Part shown: piece after piece, positions 43,288 to 50,845 of the stretch
Layout: every line of letters starts with the position of its first letter
Numbering within the stretch: position 1 is the first letter of the stretch
NCBI RefSeq assembly: GCF_000786105.1
Contig: NZ_JTEV01000012.1
Coordinates: 62,001 to 126,000, forward strand
Reading direction: 5' to 3'
DNA from: Bdellovibrio sp. ArHS
Lineage (GTDB): Bacteria; Bdellovibrionota; Bdellovibrionia; Bdellovibrionales; Bdellovibrionaceae
DNA: 64,000 nucleotides
Notes under the pieces: generated by a model
Seen by the model: only the letters and a program-made list of their open reading frames with translations
What the model was told of the DNA's origin: nothing
The model's database searches: none
Made by a program: the position numbers and the translations under genes

Positions 43288-43831
43288 ATTCAAACCATTC
43301 CGGTTTGGTGTGCAGATAGTGAATGAGCCACGGGTACGTGGCTATATCGGCGATGGTATAAGCTTCACCAGCAAGATAGGTGTTCTTTTCAAGCTGGATT
43401 TCCATCACTCCTAAAAGACGAAGAGCCTCTTTTTCGAAACGTTCGATGAAACCTGGATTTTCAGGTTTCAAGGTGTGCTTCCCGTAGTAATAGTTCCCGA
43501 AGATGGGGCCGATAGCAGACATCTGAAACATCAGCCATTGCATGACATGCGCTTTTTCTTCCAAACTATGGCCAAAGAAAGCCTGATGTTTTTCCGCCAG
43601 ATAGTAAAGTATCGCCCCACTTTCAAACACCGTGGTTTTATGATCGTAAGATCCATGAGTGTCGATGATGACGGGGATTTTCCCGTTGGGATTTTTTGCA
43701 ATAAATTCGGGGGACTTTTGTTCAAGTTTGCCCAAATCGATGTTGTGCTGAGTATAGGGAATAGCGAGCTCTTCAAGCATTAAAGACACTTTGCGGCCAT
43801 TGGGAGTTTGCGCTGTATAGAATTCAATCAT
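43217..43831 (-). CDS. Glutathione S-transferase family protein, YfcG-like
   Basis: The 204 residues begin with the thioredoxin-like half (MIEFYTAQTPNGRKVSLMLE, then NPNGKIPVI and VFESGAILYYLAEK) and continue with the all-helical half (AYTIADIATYPWLIHY). This matches the Nu-class GST/YfcG group, which act as disulfide-bond oxidoreductases. An AGAGG site precedes the ATG. The convergent overlap with ttcA is long (71 bases). Confidence 0.9.
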   Translation of the reverse strand: MIEFYTAQTPNGRKVSLMLEELAIPYTQHNIDLGKLEQKSPEFIAKNPNGKIPVIIDTHGSYDHKTTVFESGAILYYLAEKHQAFFGHSLEEKAHVMQWLMFQMSAIGPIFGNYYYGKHTLKPENPGFIERFEKEALRLLGVMEIQLEKNTYLAGEAYTIADIATYPWLIHYLHTKPEWFESRPSIRRWAQTLAERPAVKKVMP

Positions 43832-43944
43832 GACTTACCTCTTAAAACCCCAGCATACGCCTCTAATTATAAAAGGTTATCCCTGACCAGCTGCATCTAT
43901 GATTGCCGCCCCCCGCTTTACGATGGTAGATTTAATTCCTCTGT

Positions 43945-44020
43945 GCGGATATAGCGTAGTTGGTAGCGCGCTTCCTTGACATGGAAGAGGTCACTGGTTC
44001 AAGTCCAGTTATTCGCACCA
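43945..44020 (+). tRNA. tRNA-Val (GAC)
   Basis: A 76-base tRNA with encoded CCA. The acceptor GCGGATA pairs with TATTCGC; the anticodon stem CTTCC/GGAAG encloses loop TTGACAT, anticodon GAC; the T-loop is TTCAAGT. It lies 113 bases downstream of the GST gene start and is the site at which the prophage sits: phage sequence begins right after the CCA. Confidence 0.95.
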
Positions 44021-44097
44021 AGTCTTTTCCAGTAGTTAACCAAAAATCAGTTCTAAAAAGGAAGAGGTCACTAACGATTTAGAACTGATTTAGAACT
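43983..44097. other. attL region with arm-type repeats
   Basis: The 3' half of the tRNA is the expected att core. The 13-base GGAAGAGGTCACT in the tRNA (43983-43995) recurs at 44060-44072, just outside. The second copy sits in the loop of a perfect 13-base inverted repeat (44045-44057 and 44078-44090), and GATTTAGAACT is repeated in tandem at 44076-44086 and 44087-44097, ending exactly at the integrase stop codon. These repeats look like integrase arm-binding sites. The matching attR lies outside the window. Confidence 0.7.
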
Positions 44098-45177
44098 CTA
44101 GATTGCACCCCTCCTTTCCCGACGCTTTTCGTCGAGACTGGCTACGATGCCCTTTAGTTCCTTTTCTGGCATATCAACATAACCAAGCGTCGTTTGATAA
44201 CGCCTGTGGCCCGCCAAGGCTTGAACCTTTGGCAGCCCTATGTCGCTTGCTACTAAAGCTGTAATAAATGTATGGCGAAGCTTATACGGCGTTAATGCCT
44301 CTCTAAGCCCAAGGCTTCGCCGGATCTCCCGAACTTTTTCGGATAAAACATCCGGCACAATCTTGTTGCCTTTTGTGTTCAAAAAAACAAAGTCGTCGCC
44401 TTTTGAAAAGGGCCGCTCTTTTTTGATCTGCTTCAGTAAGCCCTCAATATCGCCGACGATGGGGTAACTTCTTTCCAAAAGTTTCCCGCCCTTTTTGCTT
44501 TTAAGCTTTAAATAGCCTTCATCAAAATAGACTTCTTTGAATTTTAGATTTGTAGCTTCTTTGGGTCTACAACCTGTGCTATAGATGAAGAGAATATATT
44601 GCTTAAGATGCTTGGGCAGCAGGGGGAAAACCATATTGATTTCATCCTCTGTCCAGGTAACTTTTTTAACCTCTTCAACCTGAAGCGGTTCGACTGACCG
44701 CATAGGCGACTCTTTTAAAAATCCCCTTTTGATGCACCGATTGAAAAACCCGCCAAGGCTTGCAAAGTGACGATTCACAGAGCTTGCTTTCATGGATTCT
44801 AAAAGCTCACTTTGATATGCCTCCATATCCTCGCAAGTAATCTCGTGCAGGTAATCTCGGCCCTGATCGAAAATAAAGTCATAGAATCGCCCAAAAATGG
44901 CCTTATCCACTCCCTTATCTTCGCCTTCAGTTTTTTTCTTTCGCATTTCGACATGGTGCTTGATTGCATCACTGATTTTCTTCGGATCAACCGAGGACAC
45001 TCCACTAACGCCCAAGCTTTTACGCATATACGCCTGCTCAAGCTGGAATTTCTTAATCCCCGCCCAATCCTGCGCGTCCGATTTGGTCTTAAAAGTCTTT
45101 TCAAACTTCTCAGGCCCCATTCTGACTCGCACTCGAATCGAGTTGTTGTTTTGATAAAAATATACTTTTGCTACCAC
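44098..45177 (-). CDS. int: Prophage integrase (tyrosine recombinase)
   Basis: Integrates and, with an excisionase, excises the phage. The 359 residues have an N-terminal arm-binding-like part (FYQNNNSIRVRVRMGPEKF), a SAM-like core-binding domain near 80-170 and the catalytic domain: YSTGCRPKEATNLKF (Arg), YKLRHTFIT (His-x-x-Arg), LAGHRRYQTTLGYVD (His and the Tyr nucleophile). It reads towards the tRNA gene and ends at the tandem arm-like repeats. The upstream 98-aa gene overlaps its start by seven bases. Confidence 0.95.
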   Translation of the reverse strand: MVAKVYFYQNNNSIRVRVRMGPEKFEKTFKTKSDAQDWAGIKKFQLEQAYMRKSLGVSGVSSVDPKKISDAIKHHVEMRKKKTEGEDKGVDKAIFGRFYDFIFDQGRDYLHEITCEDMEAYQSELLESMKASSVNRHFASLGGFFNRCIKRGFLKESPMRSVEPLQVEEVKKVTWTEDEINMVFPLLPKHLKQYILFIYSTGCRPKEATNLKFKEVYFDEGYLKLKSKKGGKLLERSYPIVGDIEGLLKQIKKERPFSKGDDFVFLNTKGNKIVPDVLSEKVREIRRSLGLREALTPYKLRHTFITALVASDIGLPKVQALAGHRRYQTTLGYVDMPEKELKGIVASLDEKRRERRGAI

Positions 45178-45467
45178 AGCTTTTCTTTCTCCCTTTTATT
45201 GGTTTTAAAAGCTGCGCTTTTCCCGATCTCTTTATTTTTCAAAGAACAATTCTCAGCCGCCGAAGGCGACTTAAAGAACAATTCTTCTATAACATCGGGA
45301 TGGAAGCGTAAACTTCCCATGTTTCTAACTGTCGGGATTCTGGGCTCACGTCGTGCGTTTGGGCCGGTCCTTGCGTAAATGAAAGATGGAGCGCATTGAA
45401 GCATTGCGCAAACGTCGTGGAGCGTCAGAAGCCTTCTACTGTTTGTTGCCAAGTTTCTCGCGCCCAT
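45171..45467 (-). CDS. Excisionase-like small HTH protein
   Basis: In 98 residues the N-terminal half is a winged-helix/MerR-type DNA-binding module: RLLTLHDVCAMLQCAPSFIYA, followed by MGSLRFHPDVIEELF, as in the helix-turn-helix_17/excisionase family. The C-terminal part is basic. Place (directly upstream of int, overlapping it by seven bases) and size fit a Xis. GTGAGGAAAC gives a good ribosome site before the ATG at 45467. Confidence 0.7.
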   Translation of the reverse strand: MGARNLATNSRRLLTLHDVCAMLQCAPSFIYARTGPNARREPRIPTVRNMGSLRFHPDVIEELFFKSPSAAENCSLKNKEIGKSAAFKTNKREKEKLW

Positions 45468-45473
45468 GTTTCC

Positions 45474-45581
45474 TCACTTTCCAATCGGCAAATTAACCAC
45501 TGCCCAAATTGTATAAAGATGACCAATCAAGAATCCGATAAATAAACCAAGACCTAGTCCTACTGTTTCAAGCAGTTTCAT
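45474..45581 (-). CDS. 35-aa membrane peptide in the prophage early operon
   Basis: A short frame gives MKLLETVGLGLGLFIGFLIG, continuing HLYTIWAVVNLPIGK. It has one glycine-rich membrane segment (about residues 7-30). The ATG at 45581 is preceded by a purine-rich GGGGGCGGCGAA stretch, and its stop lies seven bases before the next ATG, tightly fitted in the operon. Function unknown; small phage membrane peptides can be antiholins, exclusion factors or regulators. Confidence 0.55.
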   Translation of the reverse strand: MKLLETVGLGLGLFIGFLIGHLYTIWAVVNLPIGK

Positions 45582-46163
45582 TTCGCCGCCCCCTACAAAA
45601 AAAGACTCGCGCTACCCGTGATTTGAACACAAAATAATTTGTTAAGTTTCCCTTACGGGAGGCCCGCTTAGTCTCAAGGAAGTGCTTCATAGTGAAACCA
45701 TATTCTCCGTGGTTAGGGCTGCGCAACCGGTCCCTTCAGAGATCCGGGCTCGAACCGGACACCAATGTTTTTTTATCTGCGCAGACTCCAAAACAAAGGA
45801 AGCACTTCATTCAAACTGAGACTGGCAGGGCGCGACTCCTACTGTGCCGTTTTGGAAAGGGTTCTCTGCCACTAAGCTAGCTACGCATAGGCTTACAACC
45901 ACGGTCTATTCCATTCAGCGTGCTCCAGTGAAGATGGGCTCTCATTCTCCCTCGAGTGTCTTTAGAATCGACATTTCAACACAGCTTCCACGCTTCAGCC
46001 TCAAGAAAACCCACCTTCTATTCCCAAGCTAATTATGGGACCCTTGCACGGGCCATCTGTGCAACAATGGCTTCCAGTGGGTTTTATTCAAACTGCGGCA
46101 CTTTCTCCGCCCGTCACTTGGGTAGGCTTTCCCAAGGGCCTTGATTCTCAGGGGACGCTGAGA
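45582..46163. ncRNA. Gene-free structured stretch with tRNA-like pieces
   Basis: No convincing protein gene in 582 bases within an otherwise packed operon. On the minus strand a T-arm-like hairpin TCCGG-TTCGAGC-CCGGA (45743-45759) is enclosed by a perfect 7-base stem (CTGCGCA 45719-45725 / TGCGCAG 45778-45784). A D-arm-like AGCTTAGTGGCAGAG follows the pattern of tRNAs at about 45865-45880. CCCGT/ACGGG (45615-45619, 45655-45659) within GACT/AGTC (45604-45607, 45670-45673) closes another hairpin before a T-run. None folds into a full cloverleaf. AAGGAAG-yr-CTTCAT occurs twice, 120 bases apart (about 45677 and 45797). Confidence 0.5.
45597..45673 (-). terminator. Possible terminator at the end of the structured stretch
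   Basis: Reading leftward, the nested GACT/AGTC and CCCGT/ACGGG stems are followed directly by seven Ts (A-run 45597-45603 on the plus strand). It would separate the recombination genes from the small peptide-xis-int group. The long loop makes it atypical. Confidence 0.4.
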
Positions 46164-46406
46164 TTAAAATGGAATTACATCGTCATTAAAAGAGTCGCTA
46201 TTTTGCTCTTTTTTCTCTTCAAACATATGGATCAAAACAGAGTTTTTTCCGTCTTGGATGCCTGCGGGATTGAAAGTCTTATCAAGTAAAATGAACTGTC
46301 CTTTTTCAGACTCCATAACAGCACCCACATTTTGATAGCGGCCTTTTGTTTGACCGTCTTTTTGATATTCACCCGTTTTCACCGCTAGATTATATTTCTT
46401 TTTCAT
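46164..46406 (-). CDS. Phage protein of unknown function (80 aa)
   Basis: The ATG at 46406 is chosen: AGGAG lies seven bases before it, and it overlaps the stop of the exonuclease gene by one base (TAATG). The 80 residues (MKKKYNLAVKTGEYQKDGQT..., QFILLDKTFNPAGI, SVLIHMFEEKKEQ) look like a small beta-barrel with an acidic C-terminal tail ending DDVIPF, as in single-strand-binding proteins whose acidic tails recruit partners. It lies next to RecT and exonuclease genes, consistent with that idea, but homology cannot be shown. Confidence 0.65.
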   Translation of the reverse strand: MKKKYNLAVKTGEYQKDGQTKGRYQNVGAVMESEKGQFILLDKTFNPAGIQDGKNSVLIHMFEEKKEQNSDSFNDDVIPF

Positions 46407-47125
46407 TATGCTACTCCTGCACTTTCTTTGACTGCCAAGCGAGACCATTGATCGCCATATTTTATACCGATCATTTCAAGCATCGTATCCATATCCATTA
46501 AAAACTGAGGGATAAGCTCATCAAATTTCGCTTGATACTCTGGATCGCGCTCGACCGTTAGAGCCTTAAAAGGACTAACTTTCATTCTTGGATCAAATTG
46601 AACAAAGTCAGCAACATCGGCGCCAGTCACGCGCATCTGATACTGATACTGCCACATGTACTCAGCCTTGATTTTGTCTTCGACGACAAACTTGATAAAG
46701 TTAGTCGGATTATATGGGCACTTGATTTCGACTAGCTTATTCTGCCCCTTAATGAATCCATCAAGACTTGCGCCTTCACGGAAGGTGTCATCTTTAAAGA
46801 TAAATCCGACAGTCTGAATTTCGCAGTCATTTGCAAACTCGTAGGATGCGCGAGCCGCCGCCTCGTGCATTTTTCCCCAATCCATATATTTAGAATTGAT
46901 CTCTTCTACGACTCCAGTGGCTACCTCAGCGACAAGCTGACACATATAAGTGTTACGAGTCTCAGAGCCTAACTTTGCTACGGCCTTTGACACTTCAGAT
47001 GCGGTAATCACGCCCAAGCGAGAATAAAGCCAATTCAAAGAGCCTTGCTCTGCTGTAAGAAGATCCACGCCGAACTTATCTTGGAAAGTTTTTATTTGCG
47101 TTTCGATTTGATTAAGCGTTTTCAT
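46406..47125 (-). CDS. YqaJ-type exonuclease (lambda Exo family)
   Basis: Alkaline exonuclease that resects DNA ends for phage recombination. In 239 residues YSRLGVITASEVSKAVAK starts the domain; MDWGKMHEAAARASYEF, GASLDGFIKGQ and LVEIKCPYNP (the D-x(n)-E-x-K PDDEXK core) supply the catalytic acids; YMWQYQYQMRVTGADVADFV follows. This is the normal size for YqaJ proteins. It overlaps recT by 14 bases; the two would work as a RecE/RecT pair. Confidence 0.9.
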   Translation of the reverse strand: MKTLNQIETQIKTFQDKFGVDLLTAEQGSLNWLYSRLGVITASEVSKAVAKLGSETRNTYMCQLVAEVATGVVEEINSKYMDWGKMHEAAARASYEFANDCEIQTVGFIFKDDTFREGASLDGFIKGQNKLVEIKCPYNPTNFIKFVVEDKIKAEYMWQYQYQMRVTGADVADFVQFDPRMKVSPFKALTVERDPEYQAKFDELIPQFLMDMDTMLEMIGIKYGDQWSRLAVKESAGVA

Positions 47126-48074
47126 TTTGAGTTTCCTTTTTTTGAGTCGCCTTTGCCCATGAACAAAGTTGAACTAAAGCCGCATCGATTTCTTTTTGCG
47201 ACAAATCTTCGATTGCCTCAATCTTGCGATTGTTAACTGTGGATAAGTACCCGATGAATTTAGACTCTTCTTTTCCAAGAGAATCTAGAAGGTCGCGGAT
47301 CTTTTGGAATTGAGGATTTGGGCCTTCAATTTGCGGCGTTGCCTCGACAGATACAGGCGACACGTCTATTGCCATCTCACCTTCATCTTGAATCTTGGTC
47401 GCAGTTTCAACTCGTCCCGCATTACTCATCGGCCAAGACTTTGAAGCTCGTCGGATGATTGTCTTCTTAGCCATCTCTGCGAAATCGGTATCCCAAATCG
47501 CTGACTTAGCTTTGCCTGCCTTGAAAGCTTTGTACGCTTGAGTCTTGTCTCTGATTGTTTCGATCTCATCAACACTCATCGTTTCGACTAGGAAGTCACC
47601 ATTAGATAATTTTGCAACACAGTACGCGCCAAGGATTGCTCCACGGTCTTTTGCAAAAGGATTTCTATTATGGATAGGCTCTTGACCTCGGCCTTTTATA
47701 ACGAAATCGTCTTTTTCATATACGATTTCAGCTTGGGCAAAAATCACAGAGCCAGAATCGACCGCTAAATGCACTAAGCCTTTATAGCCGAAATCAAGGC
47801 AAACTTTCCCATCACGAGGAACAAGGTAAGCGTGCTTCAATGCTGGATTCAAAGAAAGCCCGACCGATGCGATGTTGTGAACTGCATTGATAAGTGAATC
47901 TGGATTTTTCGCCGCGGTATCAGCCAAAAAAGAATTAGCTTTTAAAGCCTGAAGCGCAAAGTGCGCCTCTTGCTCGAAGTTTACAGCCTTGTGCGATTTT
48001 GCCAGCTCGACGAATTTCTTCGCTTGAGCCATAATTAGAGATTCTGATTTTTGGAAAAGAGTTAGGTTTGACAT
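47112..48074 (-). CDS. recT: RecT-family single-strand annealing protein
   Basis: Anneals complementary DNA strands after exonuclease resection. The 320 residues match RecT: LQALKANSFLADTAAKNP, then AVHNIASVGLSLNPALKHAYLVPRDGKVCLDFGYKGLVHLA, followed by ETMSVDEIETIRDKTQAYKAF and WDTDFAEMAKKTIIRRASK. The C-terminal 80 residues are acidic and variable as usual. GGGAGG precedes the ATG at 48074, which overlaps the gene before it by 13 bases. Confidence 0.93.
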   Translation of the reverse strand: MSNLTLFQKSESLIMAQAKKFVELAKSHKAVNFEQEAHFALQALKANSFLADTAAKNPDSLINAVHNIASVGLSLNPALKHAYLVPRDGKVCLDFGYKGLVHLAVDSGSVIFAQAEIVYEKDDFVIKGRGQEPIHNRNPFAKDRGAILGAYCVAKLSNGDFLVETMSVDEIETIRDKTQAYKAFKAGKAKSAIWDTDFAEMAKKTIIRRASKSWPMSNAGRVETATKIQDEGEMAIDVSPVSVEATPQIEGPNPQFQKIRDLLDSLGKEESKFIGYLSTVNNRKIEAIEDLSQKEIDAALVQLCSWAKATQKKETQNENA

Positions 48075-48364
48075 CTTAAACCTCCCCCCTTCGCTTTAGC
48101 TAAAACAGCTTCAATCTCTTGAATTGCGTCACAAACTTCTTTTTCTTCTCTTCTACTGAGGTGGTCTTGGTCTAAATCAAGCAATACAGACAGAACATCA
48201 TCAAGCGTTTTAAACATCTCAGGAGCCGCCGCTATTAGGTGGGCGTTATTGGATATAACAGTGCCTATTCTCCCAAATTGTTGACCGTCGTGAATCTCTG
48301 TTTCGTATTCAGAAGACCTCTGTCCAACCTTCCAAGGCCCCGGCGTGTGTTTTGTTTTTTTCAT
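48062..48364 (-). CDS. Small phage protein with 'HTPGPW...NAHLIAAAPEM' motif
   Basis: The 100 residues contain HTPGPWKVGQ at the start and SNNAHLIAAAPEMFKTLDDVLSVL in the middle, a pair of motifs common in small early proteins of many phages, function unknown. It overlaps recT by 13 bases and belongs to the early leftward operon. Confidence 0.75.
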   Translation of the reverse strand: MKKTKHTPGPWKVGQRSSEYETEIHDGQQFGRIGTVISNNAHLIAAAPEMFKTLDDVLSVLLDLDQDHLSRREEKEVCDAIQEIEAVLAKAKGGGLRCQT

Positions 48365-48388
48365 CTCAATGTCCCCTTTGAGTGATTG

Positions 48389-48685
48389 TTAAGCTATGTC
48401 ATCGTTATTAAATTGCTTCGGAAAGCACGCGTTCTCGAAGTCTTGAGTCTCTTTGACTAGTTCCATGAGCTTATTTTTCTTTGACTCACCCAAGACAAGC
48501 GCACTCACAAAAACCCAGTCGTTAAGCACAGAGCAGTAAGTTTCGTAGCCCATGCACTCTTTTTCGAAGTGGTGGACGTAACAAACTGTCTCATGGGTTC
48601 TGAATGGGCTCTTACTGACCTTTTCAATCGCAGTAACCGACCATTTTGGATTGATTGGCTTTTCGTCGTTATTGATAAGGCGCAT
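48389..48685 (-). CDS. Small phage early protein, unknown
   Basis: The 98 residues (MRLINNDEKPINPKWSVTAI...) have a mixed alpha/beta look and no recognised motif. GGAG six bases before the ATG supports translation. Second gene of the early leftward operon. Confidence 0.6.
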   Translation of the reverse strand: MRLINNDEKPINPKWSVTAIEKVSKSPFRTHETVCYVHHFEKECMGYETYCSVLNDWVFVSALVLGESKKNKLMELVKETQDFENACFPKQFNNDDIA

Positions 48686-48769
48686 ATTTTCTCCGTTTTG
48701 GGCAAAGCAGTGCCCTTACTTTTTTTCAAAGTTTTAAATTTAAAGTTCAAATTTGAATTAACTAAGCTA

Positions 48770-49030
48770 CTAGGAGGCTGCTTGATTGCGTCCCTGGTTC
48801 AAACAGGGAAACAGTTCAGCCTCTGAACATTCAAATACTTTTGCTGCGAGAATTTCTCGCTCAACTGGCATCGGAAGACTTGGGTATCGACCACCCGCGA
48901 TCTTCGTAGCTTTAGAGTGAGAGCATCTAAGTGCAGCCTCGATCAGTCGCGTAAGAACCGGCACCCCGCCCACCTTACGAACTGTCTTTTGTCTAATTTT
49001 ATCGTTCATCATTGAATTGCTCGTCGTCAT
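48770..49030 (-). CDS. Cro-like HTH protein
   Basis: The 86-residue frame holds VRKVGGVPVLTRLIEAALRCSHSKATKIAGGRYPS, a helix-turn-helix-like stretch, and ends SEAELFPCLNQGRNQAAS. It is divergent from the repressor gene across a control region, the position of cro in lambdoid phages. Start uncertain: GTG 49036, ATG 49030 or ATG 49012; none has a strong ribosome site. Confidence 0.6.
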   Translation of the reverse strand: MTTSNSMMNDKIRQKTVRKVGGVPVLTRLIEAALRCSHSKATKIAGGRYPSLPMPVEREILAAKVFECSEAELFPCLNQGRNQAAS

Positions 49031-49136
49031 GAACACAATATGCCGCAGTTACTGTTATATCGCAAGCATAATATGTAGCTATATGCGATATTTACGCGCG
49101 GCAATGCGTAATATATGCTGCATATGAGGTAACGCG
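49031..49136. promoter_or_regulatory. Divergent control region with operator palindromes
   Basis: ATATCGCA (49058-49065) and TGCGATAT (49084-49091) form a perfect inverted repeat with an 18-base spacer, and related GCATAATATG, GCGTAATATATGC and GCATATG pieces lie between and after them. The stretch separates the repressor from the early operon, so it should hold both promoters and the repressor's operators. Confidence 0.7.
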
Positions 49137-49556
49137 TTGGATTCATTGAAGAAAAAGTTTGGGAAAAAATTACAGGCTCGCCGTAAAGAAATGGGATTTG
49201 CCACCCAAACCGACCTAGGAAATAGAATCGGCGTAGATCAACCTATGATAGCCCGTTGGGAAACGGGAGTTTATTATCCTTCAGGTGAGTACAAAGAGGC
49301 CCTTAAGCGGGAATTAAAAATTGATGATTCATTTTTTGATGAGCAAGAAAATACCGACGTGAGCATTGTCGAGCTCTTAAAAAGAATTGAATCATTGGAG
49401 GCACAATCTAGAGTCAAAGTGCCAACCGGAGATAGAGGCGAACTAATCAACCTCATCAACAGTCTCGACGATTCGCAAGTGAGGGCTCTGATCGGTCCGA
49501 TCAAGCAGCTCATCGCCGCGCAATCCTCCATGAATAAGAACAAGATCGGGTCTTGA
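49137..49556 (+). CDS. Phage repressor (XRE-type HTH)
   Basis: The 139 residues start with an HTH: FGKKLQARRKEMGFATQTDLGNRIGVDQPMIARWETGVYYPS. The rest is a short acidic linker and helix; there is no S24 peptidase domain, so induction would not follow LexA-type self-cleavage. The start is a TTG at 49137 with GAGG seven bases before it. Probable maintainer of lysogeny. Confidence 0.83.
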   Translation: MDSLKKKFGKKLQARRKEMGFATQTDLGNRIGVDQPMIARWETGVYYPSGEYKEALKRELKIDDSFFDEQENTDVSIVELLKRIESLEAQSRVKVPTGDRGELINLINSLDDSQVRALIGPIKQLIAAQSSMNKNKIGS

Positions 49557-49809
49557 TTCAATCTGATACTTCAATGTCTCAGCTTTAAACATAAGCAACA
49601 AGGCAATGGCTTGATCGAGTCGATCCACTTACTAACCCCTCTTTTCAACTCATCCATGCTTTCGGCTAGGTCAAACAAAATCTTAACGACAAACAGGGGC
49701 TTATTTTGCGCAAATCTTAACCCGTAAGTTCAGAATCGACACCTAGTGAAGAAAATTTAATTAAAGCCCTGTTTATTTCAGGCCGAAAACTTTGGCGTGG
49801 AGGTCGATA

Positions 49810-50349
49810 ATGAGACTTTTTTTACTGGTCGGTCTAGTCTGGGCTTTAGCATCTTGTTCCAACAGCGGTGGCGGTGGCAGTTCAGCATCAAATGACCCGT
49901 ACGCCGGAGAATATTTTTTAGTTCAGAACATTCAGGGGGGAAGTTATGTTCATGCTTTAAAGATTGAAGGAGTAAACAGTTTTAAGGGCATGACCATTTT
50001 CATTCCGGTAAGTCAAACCAACCTCATTTACAGAAAATCGGTCGGAACATTCACAAAAAACGGAAACAAGTACACCGTGAATTACTCGTATAGTACATGC
50101 GGCGGGACAGAGCCGGAAACATTTGAGCTAAGCGGTGACGCTTCCGATGTTATTGGCGTTAAAGCAGAAGGAAATGCCACGTCCTTAGTTTTCAGAAATA
50201 GCAAAAAGTATGTAATAACAGGACTGAATGAGAATAACATTCAAAGTGGAACCGAAGACAAGTCTTGCAATCTTCTATCAAAATACTCCGGCAAGAGCCG
50301 AACCGTTGCCAGCAAGAAAAAGTCATTTATCGCTGAAATTGCAGAATAA
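49810..50349 (+). CDS. Prophage lipoprotein next to the repressor
   Basis: The ATG at 49810 has GGAGG six bases before it. The 179 residues begin MRLFLLVGLVWALASC (lipobox LASC), then a Gly/Ser linker (SNSGGGGSSASND) and a beta-rich domain with two cysteines (YSTCGGTEP, DKSCNLL). It is read with the repressor and against all lytic genes, so it is probably expressed in the lysogen. Such genes often block superinfection or alter the host surface; that is inference. Confidence 0.72.
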   Translation: MRLFLLVGLVWALASCSNSGGGGSSASNDPYAGEYFLVQNIQGGSYVHALKIEGVNSFKGMTIFIPVSQTNLIYRKSVGTFTKNGNKYTVNYSYSTCGGTEPETFELSGDASDVIGVKAEGNATSLVFRNSKKYVITGLNENNIQSGTEDKSCNLLSKYSGKSRTVASKKKSFIAEIAE

Positions 50350-50355
50350 AAACGA

Positions 50356-50385
50356 GGGCCAAGCACTATAATGCATGGCCCCTTA
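50356..50385. terminator. Stem-loop between the lipoprotein and HNH genes
   Basis: GGGCCA (50356-50361) pairs with TGGCCC (50376-50381), with an inner GCA/TGC after one mismatch. It lies seven bases after the lipoprotein stop between convergent genes and may stop both; the T-run is very short. Confidence 0.5.
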
Positions 50386-50394
50386 AATTGGAAC

Positions 50395-50805
50395 TTAAAG
50401 TAACACTTTACGCCTGTTCTTTGAGTTCTTTTTTTGACATACAAGGCAGCGCCGCTTTCCATTCGATATTCTCAATGTTTCAGGTGTGTACTGATGCCCT
50501 TTGCCGCAATGATTTCGGGACCCAAAAGGATGTCTACCTTTTCTTGTTTTATCAGCATTGTTTTCGTTTATAGTACCCAGCCATAAATGCTCTGGGTTTA
50601 CACAGCCAGGGGTATCACATTTGTGGCAGACCAACATTCCGCTCGGAATATTGCCGTTAAACAATGAGAACGCAAACCTGTGGGCGTATAGTGTCTTTCC
50701 GTTTACAGAGATAGTTCCGTACTCATGCACTCCCTTGGTCCAGAGAAGACAGCCCGTATTAGGCTCCGGAATAGTATGTTTTTCGAATAAATCATGTAAA
50801 TTCAT
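50395..50805 (-). CDS. HNH homing-type endonuclease
   Basis: The ATG at 50805 starts MNLHDLFEKHTIPEPNTGCLLW; the open frame extends upstream into the preceding gene but without support. In 136 residues the HNH fold shows YAHRFAFSLFNGNIPSG, VCHKCDTPGCVNPEHLWLG (the HNH zinc motif) and a C-terminal zinc-ribbon-like CGKGHQYT...RRCLVCQKK. This is typical of free-standing phage HNH nucleases. It lies at the end of the virion block. Confidence 0.82.
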   Translation of the reverse strand: MNLHDLFEKHTIPEPNTGCLLWTKGVHEYGTISVNGKTLYAHRFAFSLFNGNIPSGMLVCHKCDTPGCVNPEHLWLGTINENNADKTRKGRHPFGSRNHCGKGHQYTPETLRISNGKRRCLVCQKKNSKNRRKVLL

Positions 50806-50845
50806 AGTGCTTACATAAAAAATGTCATCCTCTAATTCAACATAT

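Noticed and set aside
45600-46160. Several tRNA genes on the minus strand
   Set aside because: T-arm-like and D-arm-like pieces are present, but I could not close any complete set of acceptor, D, anticodon and T stems, so no tRNA is called.
45692-46289. Plus-strand frames in the structured stretch
   Set aside because: They lack ribosome sites, read against the operon and have unlikely compositions.
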